Shown here one piece after another: positions 51,771 to 63,830 of a DNA stretch of 64,000 nt. Source of the stretch: Tetragonia tetragonoides. Lineage: Eukaryota; Streptophyta; Magnoliopsida; Caryophyllales; Aizoaceae. Both the position numbers and the translations under genes were made by a program. The notes below the pieces were generated by a model that ran no database searches, was not told the DNA's origin, and was given only the letters and a program-made list of their open reading frames with translations. Each line of letters opens with the position of its first letter. Position 1 is the stretch's first letter. The stretch covers positions 2,501 through 66,500 of the forward strand of contig CM076150.1 of the NCBI GenBank assembly GCA_038025085.1, given 5' to 3'.

Positions 51771-52860
51771 TTTGGTACCGTAGGAATCCCAACGAGTAAA
51801 GAGTTGTCGAGTCTCGCTTTGCAGGTCGCGATAGGAGGCGCGCTATTCATGGATTTTAGTTTTTCATCCGATTGGCCTAAAATTTTGCAGATTCATATAA
51901 ATCGAAAAAATAAGCAGCTTTAATTCTTGTGGTACCCTACGAATCCCAACGAGTAAGGAGTTGTCGCGTCTCAAATTACAACTCGCGAGAGAAGGCGCCC
52001 TATTCATGGATTTTAGTTTTTCATCCGATTGGCCTAAAACATTGCAGGGTCATATAAATCGACAAAATAAGTAACTTTAATTCTTGTTGTACCCTATGAA
52101 TCCTTACAAATAAGGAGTTGCCGAGTCTCGCATTACAGCTTGCGAGAGAAGTCGCCATTTTCATGGATTTTAGTTTTTCACCTGATTGGCCTAAAATTTT
52201 GCAAGGTCATATAAATCGACAAAATAAGCAACTTTAATTCTTGGGGTACCTTATGAATCCCAACGAGTAAAGGGGTTGTCGCGTCTCGGATTACAGCTCG
52301 CGAGACATGGCGCCATATTCATGGATTTTAGTTTTTCATCCGATTGGCCTAAAATTTTGCAGGATCATATAAATCGACAAAATAAGCAACTTTAATTCTT
52401 ATTGTACCCTATGAATCCCAACGAGTAAGGAGTTGCCGGGTCTCGGATTACAGCTCGCGAGAGTAGGCGCCATATTCATAGATTTTAGTTTTTCATCTAT
52501 TGGCCTAAATTTTGCAGGGTCATATAACACGACAAAATAAGCAACTTTAAGTCTTGTGGTACCCTATGAATCCTTACAGATAAGGAGTTGCCGAGTCTCG
52601 GATTACAGCTCGCAAGAGAAGACGCCCTAATAATGGATTTTAGTTTTTCATCCGATTGGCCTAAAATTTTTCAGGGTCATACAACACGACAAAATAAACA
52701 ACTTTAACTCTTGTGGTGCCCTATAAATCCCTACAAATAAAAATTGCCGCGTCTCGCTTTACAGCTCGCGAGAGAATGTGCCCTATTCATGGATTTTAAT
52801 TATTCATCCGACTGGCCTTAAATTTTTCAGGGTCATATAAATTGACAAAATAAGCAACTT
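51770..52860 (-). repeat. Dispersed >1-kb duplication, copy 1
   Basis: Markers: GGTACCGTAGGAATCCC, CAGGTCGCGATAGGAGG (GATAGGAGG at 51,830), TTTTGCAGATTCATAT with AAGCAGCTTTAATTC, CTAAAACATTG, GAGACATGGCGCCATATTC, TTTCATCTATTGGCC and GCCCTAATAATGG (CCCTAA at 52,625). All recur exactly 4,901 bp downstream. Confidence 0.9.
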
Positions 52861-54070
52861 TAATTCTTGTGGTACCCTATGAATCCAAACGAGTAAGGAG
52901 TTGCCGAGTCTCGGATTACAGCTCGCGAGAGAAGGCGCCCTTTTCATGGATTTTAGTTTTTCATCCGATTAGCCTAAAATATTGTAAGGTCATATAAATC
53001 GACAAAATAAGCAACTTTAATTCTTGGGTACCCTACGAATCCCAACGATTAAGGAGTTACCGCGTCTCGGATCAAAGCTCGCGAGACAAGGCGCCCTATT
53101 CATGGATTTTAGTTTTTCATCCGATTGGCCTAAAATTTTGCGAATTCAGATAAATCGACAAAATAAGCAACATTAATTCTTGTGGTACCCTATGAATCCC
53201 AACGAGAAACGAGTTGCCGCGTCTCGCTTTACGGCTCGAGAGAGAAGGCACCCTATTCATGGTTTTTAGTTTTTCATCCGATTGGCCTAAAATATTGCAG
53301 GGTCATATGAATCAACAAAATAAGAAATATTAAGTCTTGTGGTACCCTATGAATCCTTAAAGGTAAGGAGTTGCCGAGTGTCGGATTACAGCTCACGAGA
53401 GAAAGCGCCCTTTTCAAGGATTGTAGTTTTTCATCCGATTGGCCTTAAATTTTGCAGGTTCATATAAATCGACAAAATACGAAACTTTAATTCTTTTGGT
53501 GCCCTATGAATCCCAACGAGTAAGGAGTTGCCGCGTCTCGGAGTACAGCTCGCAAGAGAAGGCGCCCTATTCATGGATTTTAGTTTTTCATCCGATTGGT
53601 TTAAAATTTCGCAAGGTCATATAAATCGACAAAATAAGCAACTTTAATTCTTTTGGTACCCTATGAATCCCAACGAGTAAGGAGTTGCCGGGTCTCGCTT
53701 TACAGCTCGCGAGAGAAGGCGCCCTATTCATGGATTTTAGTTTTTCATCCGATTGGCTTAAAATTTTGCAGGGTCATATAAATCGACAAAATTAGAAACT
53801 TTAATTCTTGTGGTACCCTATGAATCCCAACGAGTAAGGAGTTGCCGCGTCTCGGATCACAGCTCGCGACTCTCGAGAGAAGGCGCCCTATTCATGGATC
53901 TTGGTTTTGCATCTGATTGGCCTAAAATTTTGCAGGGTCATATAAATCGACATAATAAGCAACATTAATTCTTTTGGTACTCTATGAATCCTTACAGATA
54001 AGGAGTTGCCGAGTCTCGGATTACAGCTCGCGAGAGAAGGCGCCCTTTTCTTGGATTTTAGTTTTTCATC

Positions 54071-54227
54071 CGATTGGCCTAAAATTTTGCAGGGTCATAT
54101 AAATCGACAAAATAAGCAACTTTAATTCTTGTGGTACCCTATGAATCCCAACGAGTAAGGAGTTGCCGCGCTTCGGATTACAGCTCGCGAGAGAAGGCGC
54201 CCTATTCATGGATTTTAGGTTTTCATC
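54071..54227 (-). repeat. Representative minus-orientation monomer (157 bp)
   Basis: Near-consensus unit in the minus block. It contains GGTACC, CTCGCGAG and GGCGCC in the reverse order to the plus block, and the expected AT-rich stretch CATATAAATCGACAAAATAA. It is bounded by CATC ends at 54,070 and 54,227. Confidence 0.93.
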
Positions 54228-55420
54228 CGATTGACCTAAAATTTTGCAAGGTCATATAAATCGACAAAAAAAGAAACTTTAATTTCTTGTGGTACCCTAT
54301 GAATCCCAACGAGTAAGGAGTTGCCTCGTGTCGCTTTACAGCTGGCGAGAGAAAGCCCCCTATTCATGGATTTTGGTTTTTCATCCGGTTCACCTAAAAT
54401 TTTGCAGGGTCATATAAATCGACAAAATAAGAAACTTTAATTCTTCTGGTACCCTATGAATCCTTACTGATAAGGAGTTGCCGAGTCTCGGATTACAACT
54501 TGCGAGAGAAGGCGCCCTTTTCATGGATTTTAGTTTTTCATCCGATTGGGCTAAAATATTGCAGGGTCATATAAATCGACAAAATAAGCAACTTTAATTC
54601 TTCTGGTACCTTATAAATCCCAACGAGTAAGGAGTTGCCGCGTCTTAGATTACACCTCGCGAGACAAGGCGCCCTATTCATGGATTTTTAGTTTTTCATC
54701 CGATTGTCCTAAAAATTTGTAGGGTCATATAAATCAACAAAATATGTAACTTTAATTCTTGTGGTACCCTATGAATCATTACTGATAAGGAGTTGCCGGA
54801 TCTCGCTTTACATCTCGCGAGAGGAGGCGCGCTATTCATGGATTTTAGTTTTTCATCCGATTGGCCTAAATTTTTCAGAGTCATATAAATCGACATAATA
54901 AGCAACTTTAATTCTTGTGGTACCGTATGAATCCCAAGGAGTAAGGAGTTGCCGCGTCCCGGATTACAGCTCGTGAGAGAATGCGCCCTATTCATGGATT
55001 ATAGTTTTTCATCCGATTGGCCTAAAATTTTGCAAGGTCATATAAATCGACAAAATAAGTAACTTTAATTTCTTGTGGTACCCTATGAATCCCAACGAGT
55101 AAGAAGTTGCCGCATCTCGCTTTACAGCTCGTGAGAGAAAGCACCCTATTCATGGATCTTAGTTTTTCATCCGATTGGCCAAAAATTTTGCAGGGTCATA
55201 TAAGTCGACAAAATAAAAAACTTTCATTCTTTTGGTACCCTATGAATCCTTACAGATAAGGAGTTGTCGAGTCTCGGATTACAGCTCGCGAGAGAAGGCG
55301 CCCTTTTCTTGAATTTTAGTTTTTCATCCGATTGGCCTAAAACATTGCAGGGTAATGTAAATCGACAAAATAAGCAACATTAATACTTGTGGTACCCTAT
55401 AAATCCCAACAAGTAAGGAG

Positions 55421-55474
55421 TTGCCGCGTCTCAGATTACAGCTCGCATTGCCGCGTCTCAGATTAGAGCTCGCA
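55421..55474 (-). repeat. 27-bp direct duplication inside a monomer
   Basis: TTGCCGCGTCTCAGATTA begins at 55,421 and again at 55,448. The two 27-base copies differ at one base (ACAGCTCGCA against GAGCTCGCA). Replication slippage or a local template switch fits. Confidence 0.92.
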
Positions 55475-56679
55475 AGACAAGGCGCTCTATTCATGGATTT
55501 TTAGTTTTTTATCCGATTGTCCTAAAAATTTGTAGGGTAATATAAATCGACAAAATAAGCAATTTTTATTCTTGTGGTACCCTATGAATCATTACAGATA
55601 AGGAGTTGCCTGGTCTCGCTTTACAGCTCGCGAGAGGAGGCGCGCTATTCATGGATTTTAGTTTTTCATGTGATTGGCCTTAAATTTTTCATAAACATAT
55701 AAATCGACATAATAAGCAACTTTAATTCTTGTAGTACCGTAAGAATCCCAACGAGAAAGGAGTTTCCGCGTCTCGCTTTAAAGTTCGTGAGAGGAGGCAC
55801 TCTATTCATGGATTTTAGTTTTTCATCCGATTGGCCTAAAATTTTGCAGGGTCATATAAATCGACAAAATAAGAAACTTTAATTCTTGTGGTGCCCTATA
55901 AATCCCAACGAGTATGGAGTTGCCGCGTCTCAGATTACAGCTCGCTATAGAAGGCGCCCTATTCATGGATTTTAGTTTTTCATCCGATTGGCCTAAAACT
56001 TTGCAGGGTCATATAAATCGACAAAATAAGCAACTTTAATCCTTGTGGTACCCTATGAATCCTTACAGATTAGGAGTTGCCGAGTCTCGGATTACAGCTC
56101 GCGAGAGAAGGCGCCCTATTCATAGATTTTAGTTTTACATCCGATTGGCCTAAAATTTTGCAGGGTCATATAACACGACAAAATAAACAACTTTAATTCT
56201 TGTGGTACCCTTTAATCCCTACAGATAAGGAATTGCTGCGTCTCGCTTTACATCTCGCGAGAGAAGACGCCCTATTCATTTGGATTTTAATTTTTCATAC
56301 GATTGGCCTTCAGATTTGTAGGGTCATATAAATCAACAAAATAAGAAACTTTAATTCTTGTGGTACCCTATGAATACCAACGAGTAAGGAGTTGCCGCGT
56401 CTCGGATTACAGCTCGCGAGACAAGGCGCCCTATTCATGAATTTTAGTTTTTCATCTGATTGGCCTAAAACATTTTAGGGTCATATAAATCGAGAAAATA
56501 AGAAATTTTACTTCTTGTGGTACCCTATGAATCCTTACAGATAAGGAGTTGTCGCGTCTCGCTTTACAGCTCGCGAAAGGAGGCGCGCTATTCATGGATT
56601 TTAGTTTTTATCCGATTGGCCTACAATTTTGCAGGGTCATATAAATCGACAAAATAAGCAACTTTAATTCTTGTGGTAC

Positions 56680-57770
56680 CGTAGGAATCCCAACGAGTAA
56701 GGAGTTGCCGCGTCTCGCTTTACAGGTCGTGATAGGAGGCGCGCTATTCATGGATTTTAGTTTTTCATCCGATTGGCCTAAAATTTTGCAGATTCATATA
56801 AATCGACAAAATAAGCAGCTTTAATTCTTGTGGTACCCTATGAATCCCAACGAGTAAGGAGTTGCCGGGTCTCAGATTACAGCTCGCGAGAGAAGGCGCC
56901 CTATTCATGGATTTTAGTTTTTCATCCGATTGGCCTAAAACATTGTAGGGTCATATAAATTGACAAAATACGCAACTTTAATTCTTGTGGTACCCTATGA
57001 ATCCTTACAGATAAGGAGTTGCCGAGTCTCGGATTACATCTTGCGAGACAAGTCGCCCTTTTCATGGATTTTAGTTTTTCATCCGATTGGCCTAAAATTT
57101 TGGAAGGTCAAATAAATCGACAAAATCAGCAACTTTAATTCTTGTGGTACCTTATGAATCCCAACGAGTAAGGGGATGTCGCGTCTCGGATTACAGCTCG
57201 CGATACATGGCGCCATATTCATGGATTTTAGTTTTTCATCCGATTGGCCTAAAATTTTACAGGATCATATAAATCGACAAAATAAGCAACTTTAATTCTT
57301 GTTGTACCCTATGAATCCCAACGAGTAAGGAGTTGCCGGGTCTCGGATTACAGCTCGTGAGAGAAGGCGCCCTATTCATAGATTTTAGTTTTTCATCTAT
57401 TGGCCTAAATTTTTGCAGGGTCATATAACATGACAAAATAAGCAACTTTAATTGTTGTGGTACCCTATGAATCCTTACAGATAAGGAGTTGCCGAGTCTC
57501 GGATTACAGCTCGCGAGAGAAAACGCCCTAATAATGGATTTTAGTTTTTCATCCGATTGGCCTAAAATTTTTCAGGGTCATATAACACGACAAAATAAAC
57601 AACTTTAATTCTTGTGGTACCCTATGAATCACTACAGATAAGGAGTTGTCGCGTCTCGCTTTACAGCTCGCGAGAGAAGACGCCCTATTCATGGACTTTA
57701 ATTTTTCATCCGATTGGCCTAAAATTTTGCAGGGTCATATAAATCGACAAAATAAGCAACTTTAGTTCTT
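56680..57770 (-). repeat. Dispersed >1-kb duplication, copy 2
   Basis: Same marker order as 51,770-52,860: GATAGGAGG at 56,731 and CCCTAATAATGG at 57,526, both offset exactly 4,901 bp. The copies differ at scattered sites, but no net indel separates these two markers. Confidence 0.9.
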
Positions 57771-58970
57771 ATGGTACCCTATGAATCCCAACGAGTAAGG
57801 AATTGCCGGGTCTCGGACTAAAGCTCGCGAGACAAGGTGCCCTATTCATAGATTTTTCTTTTTCATCCGATTGGCCTAAAAATATTTAGGGTCATATAAA
57901 TTGATAAAATAAGCAACTTTAATTCTTGTGGTACCCTATGAATCCTTTCAAATAAGGAGTTGCCGCGTCTCGCTTCACAGCTCGCGAAAGGAGGCGCCCT
58001 ATTAATGGATTTTACTTTTTCATCCGATTGGCCTAAAATTTTCCAGGGTCATATAAATCGACAAAATAAGCAACTTTAATTCTTGTGGTACCGTATGAAT
58101 CCCAACGAGTAAGGAGTTGTCGCGTCTCACTTTATAGGTCGCGAGAGGAGGCGCCCTATTCATGGATTTTAGTTTTTCATCCGATTGGCCTAAAACATTG
58201 CAGGTTCATATAAATCAACAAAATAAGAAACTTTAATTCTTGTGGTACCCTATGAATCCCAACGAGTAAGGAGTTGCCGCGTCTCGGATTACAGCTCGCT
58301 AGAGAAAGCCCCCTATTCATGGATTTTAGTTTTTCATCCGATACGCCTAAAATTTTGCAAGCTGATATAATTCGACAAAATAAGCACCTTTAATTCTTGT
58401 GGTACCCTATGAATCCTTACAGATAAGGAGTTGCCGAGTCTCGGATTACAGTTCGCGAGAGAACGTGCCATTTTCATGGATTTTAGTTTTTCATCCGATT
58501 AGCCTAAAATTTTGCAGGTTCATATAAATCGACAAAATAAGTAACTTTAATTCTTGTGGTACCTTATGAATCCCAACGAGTAAGGAGTTGTCGCGTCTCG
58601 GATTACAGCTCGCGAGACAAGGCGCCGTATTCATGGATTTTAGTTTTTCATCCGATTGGCCTAAAATTTTTCAAGGTCATATAAATCGACAAAATAAGCA
58701 ACTTTAATTCTTGTTGTACCCTATCAATCCCTACGAGTAAGGAGTTGTCGTGTCTCGGGCTACAGCTCGCGAGAGAAGGCGCCCTAGTCATGGATTTTAG
58801 TTTTTCATCTATTGGCCTAAAATATTGCATGGTCCTATAAATCGACAAAATAAGCAACTTTAATTCTTTTGGTACCCTTTGAATCCTTAAAGATAAGGCA
58901 TTGCCGAGTCTCGGATCACAGCTCGCGAGAGAAGGCGTCCTATTCATCGATTTTAGTTTTTCATCCAATT
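57770..58970 (-). repeat. Minus block monomers, 57.8-59.0 kb
   Basis: About eight monomers without notable rearrangement. One unit has TCCGATACGCCTAAAATTTTG and GCAAGCTGATATAATTCG near 58,338. No gene. Confidence 0.85.
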
Positions 58971-58974
58971 GGCC

Positions 58975-60900
58975 TAAAATTTTTCAGGGTCATATAACAC
59001 GACAAAATAAGCAACTTTAATTCTTTTGGTACCCTATGAATCCCTACAGATAAGGAGTTGCCGCGTCTCACTTTACAGCTCGCGAGATAAGGCGCCCTAT
59101 TCATGGATTTTAATTTTCCATCCGATTGGCCTAAAATTATGCAAGCTCATATAAATCGACAAAATAAGCAACTTTAATTCTTGGTGTAATCTATGAATCC
59201 CAACGAGTAAGGTGTTGCCGCGTCTCAGCTCGCGGGAGAAGGTGCCCTATTCATGGATTTTATTTTTTCATCCGATTGGCCTATAATTTTGCAGGGTCAT
59301 ATACGTCGCCAAAATAAGCAACTTTAATTCTTGTGGTACCCTACGAATCCTTACAAATAAGGAGATGTCGAGTGTCGGATTACAGCTCGCGAGAGAAGGC
59401 ATCCTATTCATGGATTTTAGTTTTTCATCCAATTGGCCAAAAATTTTGCAGGGTCATATAAGACAGCAAAATAAGGAACTTTAATTCTTGTTGTACCCTA
59501 TGAATCCCTACAAATAAGGAGTTGCAGCGTCTCGCGAAAGAAGGCGCCCTACGAAAAAATTAGCAACTTTAATTCTTGTTGTACCCTATGAATCCCAACG
59601 AGTAAGGGGTTGCCGCGTCTCGAATTACTGCTCGCGGGAGAAGGTGCCCTATTCATGGATTTTATTTTTTCATCCGATTGGCCTAAAATTTTGCAGGGTC
59701 ATATAAATCGCAAAAATAAGCAGCTTTAATTTTTGTGTTACCTTACGAATCCTTACAGATAAGGAGTTGCCGAGTCTCGGAATACAGCTCGCGAGAAGAG
59801 GCACCCTATTCATGGATTTTAGTTTTTCATCCGATTAGCCTAAAATTTTGCGGGGTCATATAAATCGAGAAAATAAGCAACTTTAATTCTTGTGTTACCC
59901 GATGAATCCCTACAGATAAGGAGTAGCCGCGTCTCTGATTAAAGCTCGCAAGAGGAGGCGCCCTATTCATGGATTTTAGTTTTTCATCCGATTGGACTAA
60001 AATTTTGCAGGGTTATATAAATCAAGAAAATAAGAAACTTTAATTATTGTGGTACCCTATGAATCCCTGCAGATAAGGAGTTGCCGAGTCTCGGATTACA
60101 GCTCGCGAGTGGAAACGCCCTATTCATGGATTTTAGTTTTTCATACGATTGGCCTAAAATTTTGCAGGGTCATATAAATCGACAAAATAAGCAAGTTTAA
60201 TTCTTGTGGTACCGTATGGATCCTTACAGATAAGGAGTTGTCGGGTCTCGGATTATAGCTCGCGAGAGGAGGCACCCTATTGATGGATTTTAGCTTTTCA
60301 TCCGATTGGCCTAAAATTTTGCAGGGTCATATAAATCGACAAAATAAGCAACTTTAATTCTTGTGGTACCCTATGAATCCTTAAAGATAACGAGTTGCCG
60401 AGTCTCGGATTACAGCTCGCGAGAGAAGGCGTCCTATTCATGGATTTTAGTTTTTCATGCAATTGGCTTAAAATTTTACAGGGTCATATAACACGACAAA
60501 ATAAGCAACTTTAATTCTTGTGGTACCCTATGAATCCCTACAAATAAGGAGTTGTCGCGTCTCGCTTTACAGCTCGCGAGATAAGGCGCCCTATTCATGG
60601 ATTTTAACTTTCCATCCGATTGGCCTAAAATTTTGCAGGGTCATATAAATCGACAAAATAAGCAACTTTGATTCTTGGTGTAATCTATGAATCCCAACGA
60701 GTAAGGTGTTGCCGCGTCTCGGATTACAACTCGCGGGAGAAGGTGCCCTGTTCATGGATTTTATTTTTTCATTCGATTGATCGGGTCATATTTATCACCA
60801 AAATAAGCAACTTTAATTCTTGTGGTACCCTACGAATCCTTACAATTAAGGAGTTGCCGAGTCTCGGATTACAGCTCGCGAGGGAAGTTATCCTATTCAT
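58975..60900 (-). repeat. ~1.5-kb repeat with GGTGTAATCTATG marker (offset 1,494 bp)
   Basis: The run of ATAACACGAC unit, GAGATAAGGCGCC unit, TTTTCCATCCGATTGG or CTTTCCATCCGATTGG unit, and TTGGTGTAATCTATGAATCC with GTAAGGTGTTGCC occurs at 58,975-59,250. It occurs again at 60,473-60,760 (GGTGTAAT at 59,183 and 60,677). Both are followed by GCGGGAGAAGGTGCCC. A third GCGGGAGAAGGTGCCC unit is at about 59,633. Confidence 0.83.
59540..59560 (-). repeat. Truncated monomer junction (about 60 bp lost)
   Basis: AAGGCGCCCTA is joined to CGAAAAAATTAGCAAC at about 59,551. The ATTCATGG to CATATAAAT part is missing. Confidence 0.85.
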
Positions 60901-62006
60901 GGATTTTAGTTTTTCATCCAATTGGCCTAAAATTTTACAGGGTCATATAACACGACAAAATAAGCAACTTTAATTCTTGTGGTACCCTATGAATCCCAAG
61001 GAGTTGCCGCGTCTCAAATTATAGCTCGCGAAAGGAGGCGCCCTATTGATTGATTTTATCTTTTCATCCGATTGGCCTAAAATTTTGCAGGGTCATATAA
61101 ATCGACAAAATAAGCAACTTTAATTCTTGCGGTACCGTATGAATCCTTACAGATAAGGAGTTGCCGAGTCTCGGATTATAGCTCGCGAGAGGAGGCGCCC
61201 TATTCATGGATTTTAGCTTTTCATCCGATTGGCCTAAAATTTTGCAGGGTCATATATATCGACAAAATAAGCAACTTTAATTCTTGTTGTACCCAATGAT
61301 TCTCTACCAATAAGGAGTTGTCGAGTCTCGGATTACAGCTCGCGAGAGGAGGCGCCCTATTCATGGATTTTAGTTATTCATCTGATTGGCCTAAAATTAT
61401 GCAACGTCATATAAATCGACAAAGAAAGCAACTTTAACTCTTATGGTACCCTATGAATCCCAACGAGTAAGGAGCTGCCGCATCTCGGATTACAGCTCGC
61501 GAGAGAAGGCGTCCTATTCATGGATTTTGAGTTTTTCATCCGATTGGCCTAAAACTTTGAAGGGTCATATAAATGGACAAAATAAGCAAATTTAATTCTT
61601 GTGGTACCCTATGAATCGTTACAGATAAGGAGTTGTCGCGTCTCGGATTACAGCTCGCGAGAGAAGGCGCCATTTTCATGGATTTTAGTTTTTATCAGAT
61701 TGGCGTAAAATTTTGCAGGCTCATATAAATTGACAAAATAAGCAACTTTAATTCTTGTGGTACCCTATAAATCCCAACGAGTAAGGAGTTGTCGCGTCTC
61801 GTTTTACAGCTCGCGAGAGGAGGCGCCCTATTCATGGATTTTATTTTTTCATCAGATTGGCCTAAATTTTGCAGGGTCATATAAATTGACAAAATAAGAA
61901 ACTTTTATTCTTGTGGTACCCTATGAATCCGAACGAGTAAGGAGTTTCCGCGTCTCGCTTTACAGCTCGGGAGAGGAGGCACCCTCTTCATGGATTTTAG
62001 TTTTTC

Positions 62007-62068
62007 ATCCGATTGGCCTGAAAGATTGTAGGGTTTGATCCGATTGACCTAAAAGATTGTAGGGTCAT
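62007..62068 (-). repeat. 31-bp internal duplication, first instance
   Basis: ATCCGATTGGCCTGAAAGAT at 62,007 is repeated as ATCCGATTGACCTAAAAGAT at 62,038, each followed by TGTAGGGT. The spacing is 31 bp. Confidence 0.9.
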
Positions 62069-63292
62069 ATAACTCGAAAAAATAAGCAACTTTTGTTCTT
62101 GTGGTACCCTATGAATCCCTACAGATAAGGAGTTGATGCGTCTTGCTTTACAACTCGCGAGAGAAGGCGCCCTCTTCATTGATTTTAGTTTTTCATCCGA
62201 TTGGCCTAAAATTTTGCAGGGTTATATAAATCAAGAAAATAAGCAACTTTAATTATTGTGGTACCCAATGAATCCCTACAGATAAGGAGTTGCCGAGTCT
62301 CGGATTACAGCTCGCTAGAGAAGGCGCCCTATTCATGGATTTTAGTTTGTCATCCGATTGGCCTAATATTTTGCAGGGTCATATAAATAGACAAAATAAG
62401 CAACTTTAATCCTTGTGGTACCCAATGAATCCAACCGAGTAAGGAATTACTGCGTCTTAGATTACAGCACGGAGAGAAGGCGCCCTATTCATGGATTTTA
62501 GTTTTTCATCTGATTGGCCTAAACTTTTGCAGGGTCATATAAATCGATAAACTAAACAACTTTAATTCTTGTTGTGCCCTATGAATCTCTACAGATAAGG
62601 AGTTGTCGAGTCTCGGATGACAGCTCGCGAGAGGAGGCGCCCTATTCATGGATTTTAGTTTTTCATCTGATTGGCCTAAAATTTTGCAAGGTCATATAAA
62701 TAGACAAAATAAGCATCTTTAGTTCTTGTGGTACCCTAAGAATCCAAACGAGTAAGGAGTTGCCGAGTCTCGGATTACAGCTCGCGAGAGAAGGCGCCCT
62801 ATTCATGGATTTTAGTTTTTCATCTGATTGGCCTAAAATTTTGCAAGGTCATATAAATCGACAAAATAAGCAACTTTAATTCTTGTGGTACCCTATGAAT
62901 CCCAACGAGTAAGGAATTGTCACGTCTCGGGTTACAGCTCGCGAGAGAAAGCGCCCTATTCATGGATTTTAGTTTTTCATCCGATTGGCCTAAAAGTTTG
63001 CAGGGTCAGATAAATTAACAAAATAAGCAACTTTAATTCTTGTAATACCCTATGACTCCTTACAGATAAGGAGTTGTCGAGTCTCGTATTATAGCTCGCA
63101 AGAGAAGGTGCCCTTTTCATGGATTTTAGTTTTTCATCAGATTGGCTTAAAATTTTGCAGGGTCATATAAATTGACAAAATAAGCAACTTTAATTCTTGT
63201 GGTACCCTATGAATCTTAACGAGTAAGGAGTTGCCGCGTCTCGGATTACAGCTCGTGAGACAAGGCGCCCTATTCATGGATTTTAGTTTTTC

Positions 63293-63355
63293 ATCCGATT
63301 GGCCTAAAAGATTGTAGGGTTTCATCCGATTGGCCTATAAAGATTGTAGGGTCAA
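63293..63355 (-). repeat. 31-bp internal duplication, second instance
   Basis: ATCCGATTGGCCTAAAAGAT at 63,293 and ATCCGATTGGCCTATAAAGA at 63,324, each followed by TTGTAGGGT, again spaced 31 bp. The same breakpoints as at 62,007 indicate a shared origin. Confidence 0.9.
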
Positions 63356-63749
63356 ATAAATCGACAAAATAAGCAACTTTAATTCTTGTGGTACCCTATG
63401 AATCCTTACGGAAAAGGACTTGCCGAGTCTTGGATTACAGCTCGCAAGAGAAGGCGCCCTATTCATGGATTTTAGTTTTTTCATCCGATTGGCCTAAAAT
63501 TTTGCAGGGTCATATAAATCGAGATAATAAGCAACTTTAATTCTTGTGGTACCTTATAAATCCTTATAGATAAGGAGTTGTTGCGTCTCGCTTTACATCT
63601 CGCGAGAGAAGGCGCCCTATTCGTGGATTTTAGTTTTTAATCCGATTGGCCTAAAAGTTTGCAGGGTCATTTAAATAGACAAAATAAGCAACTTCAATTC
63701 TTCTGGTACCCAATGAATCCCAACGAGTAAGGAGTTTCCGCCTCTCGGA

Positions 63750-63821
63750 TTATTTTGTTGATTTATATGACCCTACAAATTTTTAGGCCAATCGGATGAA
63801 AAACTAAAATCCATGAATAGG
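63750..63821 (+). repeat. 72-bp inverted patch inside the minus block
   Basis: After CCTCTCGGAT (minus orientation) the sequence reads TATTTTGTTGATTTATATGA and continues in plus orientation to CCATGAATAGG at 63,821. Then come about nine filler bases (AAAAATAAA), and the minus orientation resumes with CGACAAGGCGCCC at 63,831. The patch is complementary to the next minus monomer (about 63,842-63,912), so it can fold into a hairpin with a short loop. Confidence 0.93.
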
Positions 63822-63830
63822 AAAAATAAA

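Larger units (their letters stand above)
52860..56680 (-). repeat. Minus block monomers between the two 4,901-bp-offset copies
   Basis: About 24 monomers. CTCGCGACTCTCGAGAG at about 53,863 is a small local insertion of about 8 bp. Several units carry GGCGCCCTTTTC, and others carry GGAGGCGCGCTATTC. No unrelated DNA. Confidence 0.85.
34113..63750 (-). repeat. 157-bp satellite array, minus-orientation block
   Basis: About 189 monomers by length, reading on the + strand as CATCCGATTGGCCTAAAATT, then CAGGGTCATATAAATCGAC, GGTACCCTATGAATCC, AGGAGTTGCCGCGTCTCG, CTCGCGAG, GGCGCC and CTATTCATGG. Spacing between successive CATC landmarks is 157 (for example ends at 54,070 and 54,227). No transposon or gene interrupts it. 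Truncated monomers are more frequent here than in the plus block. Confidence 0.97.
60900..63750 (-). repeat. Minus block, last section
   Basis: About 18 monomers, close to consensus. Two of them contain the same 31-bp internal duplication (62,007 and 63,293). No gene or foreign DNA. Confidence 0.88.

Noticed and set aside
6912..63325. Many 60-106-codon open frames with peptides such as NRAPSLASCNPRRGNSLL on plus (left half) and minus (right half) strands
   Set aside because: They are in-phase readings of the 157-bp monomer. They follow array orientation, end at the monomer's own TGA, and lengthen only through random 1-bp losses.
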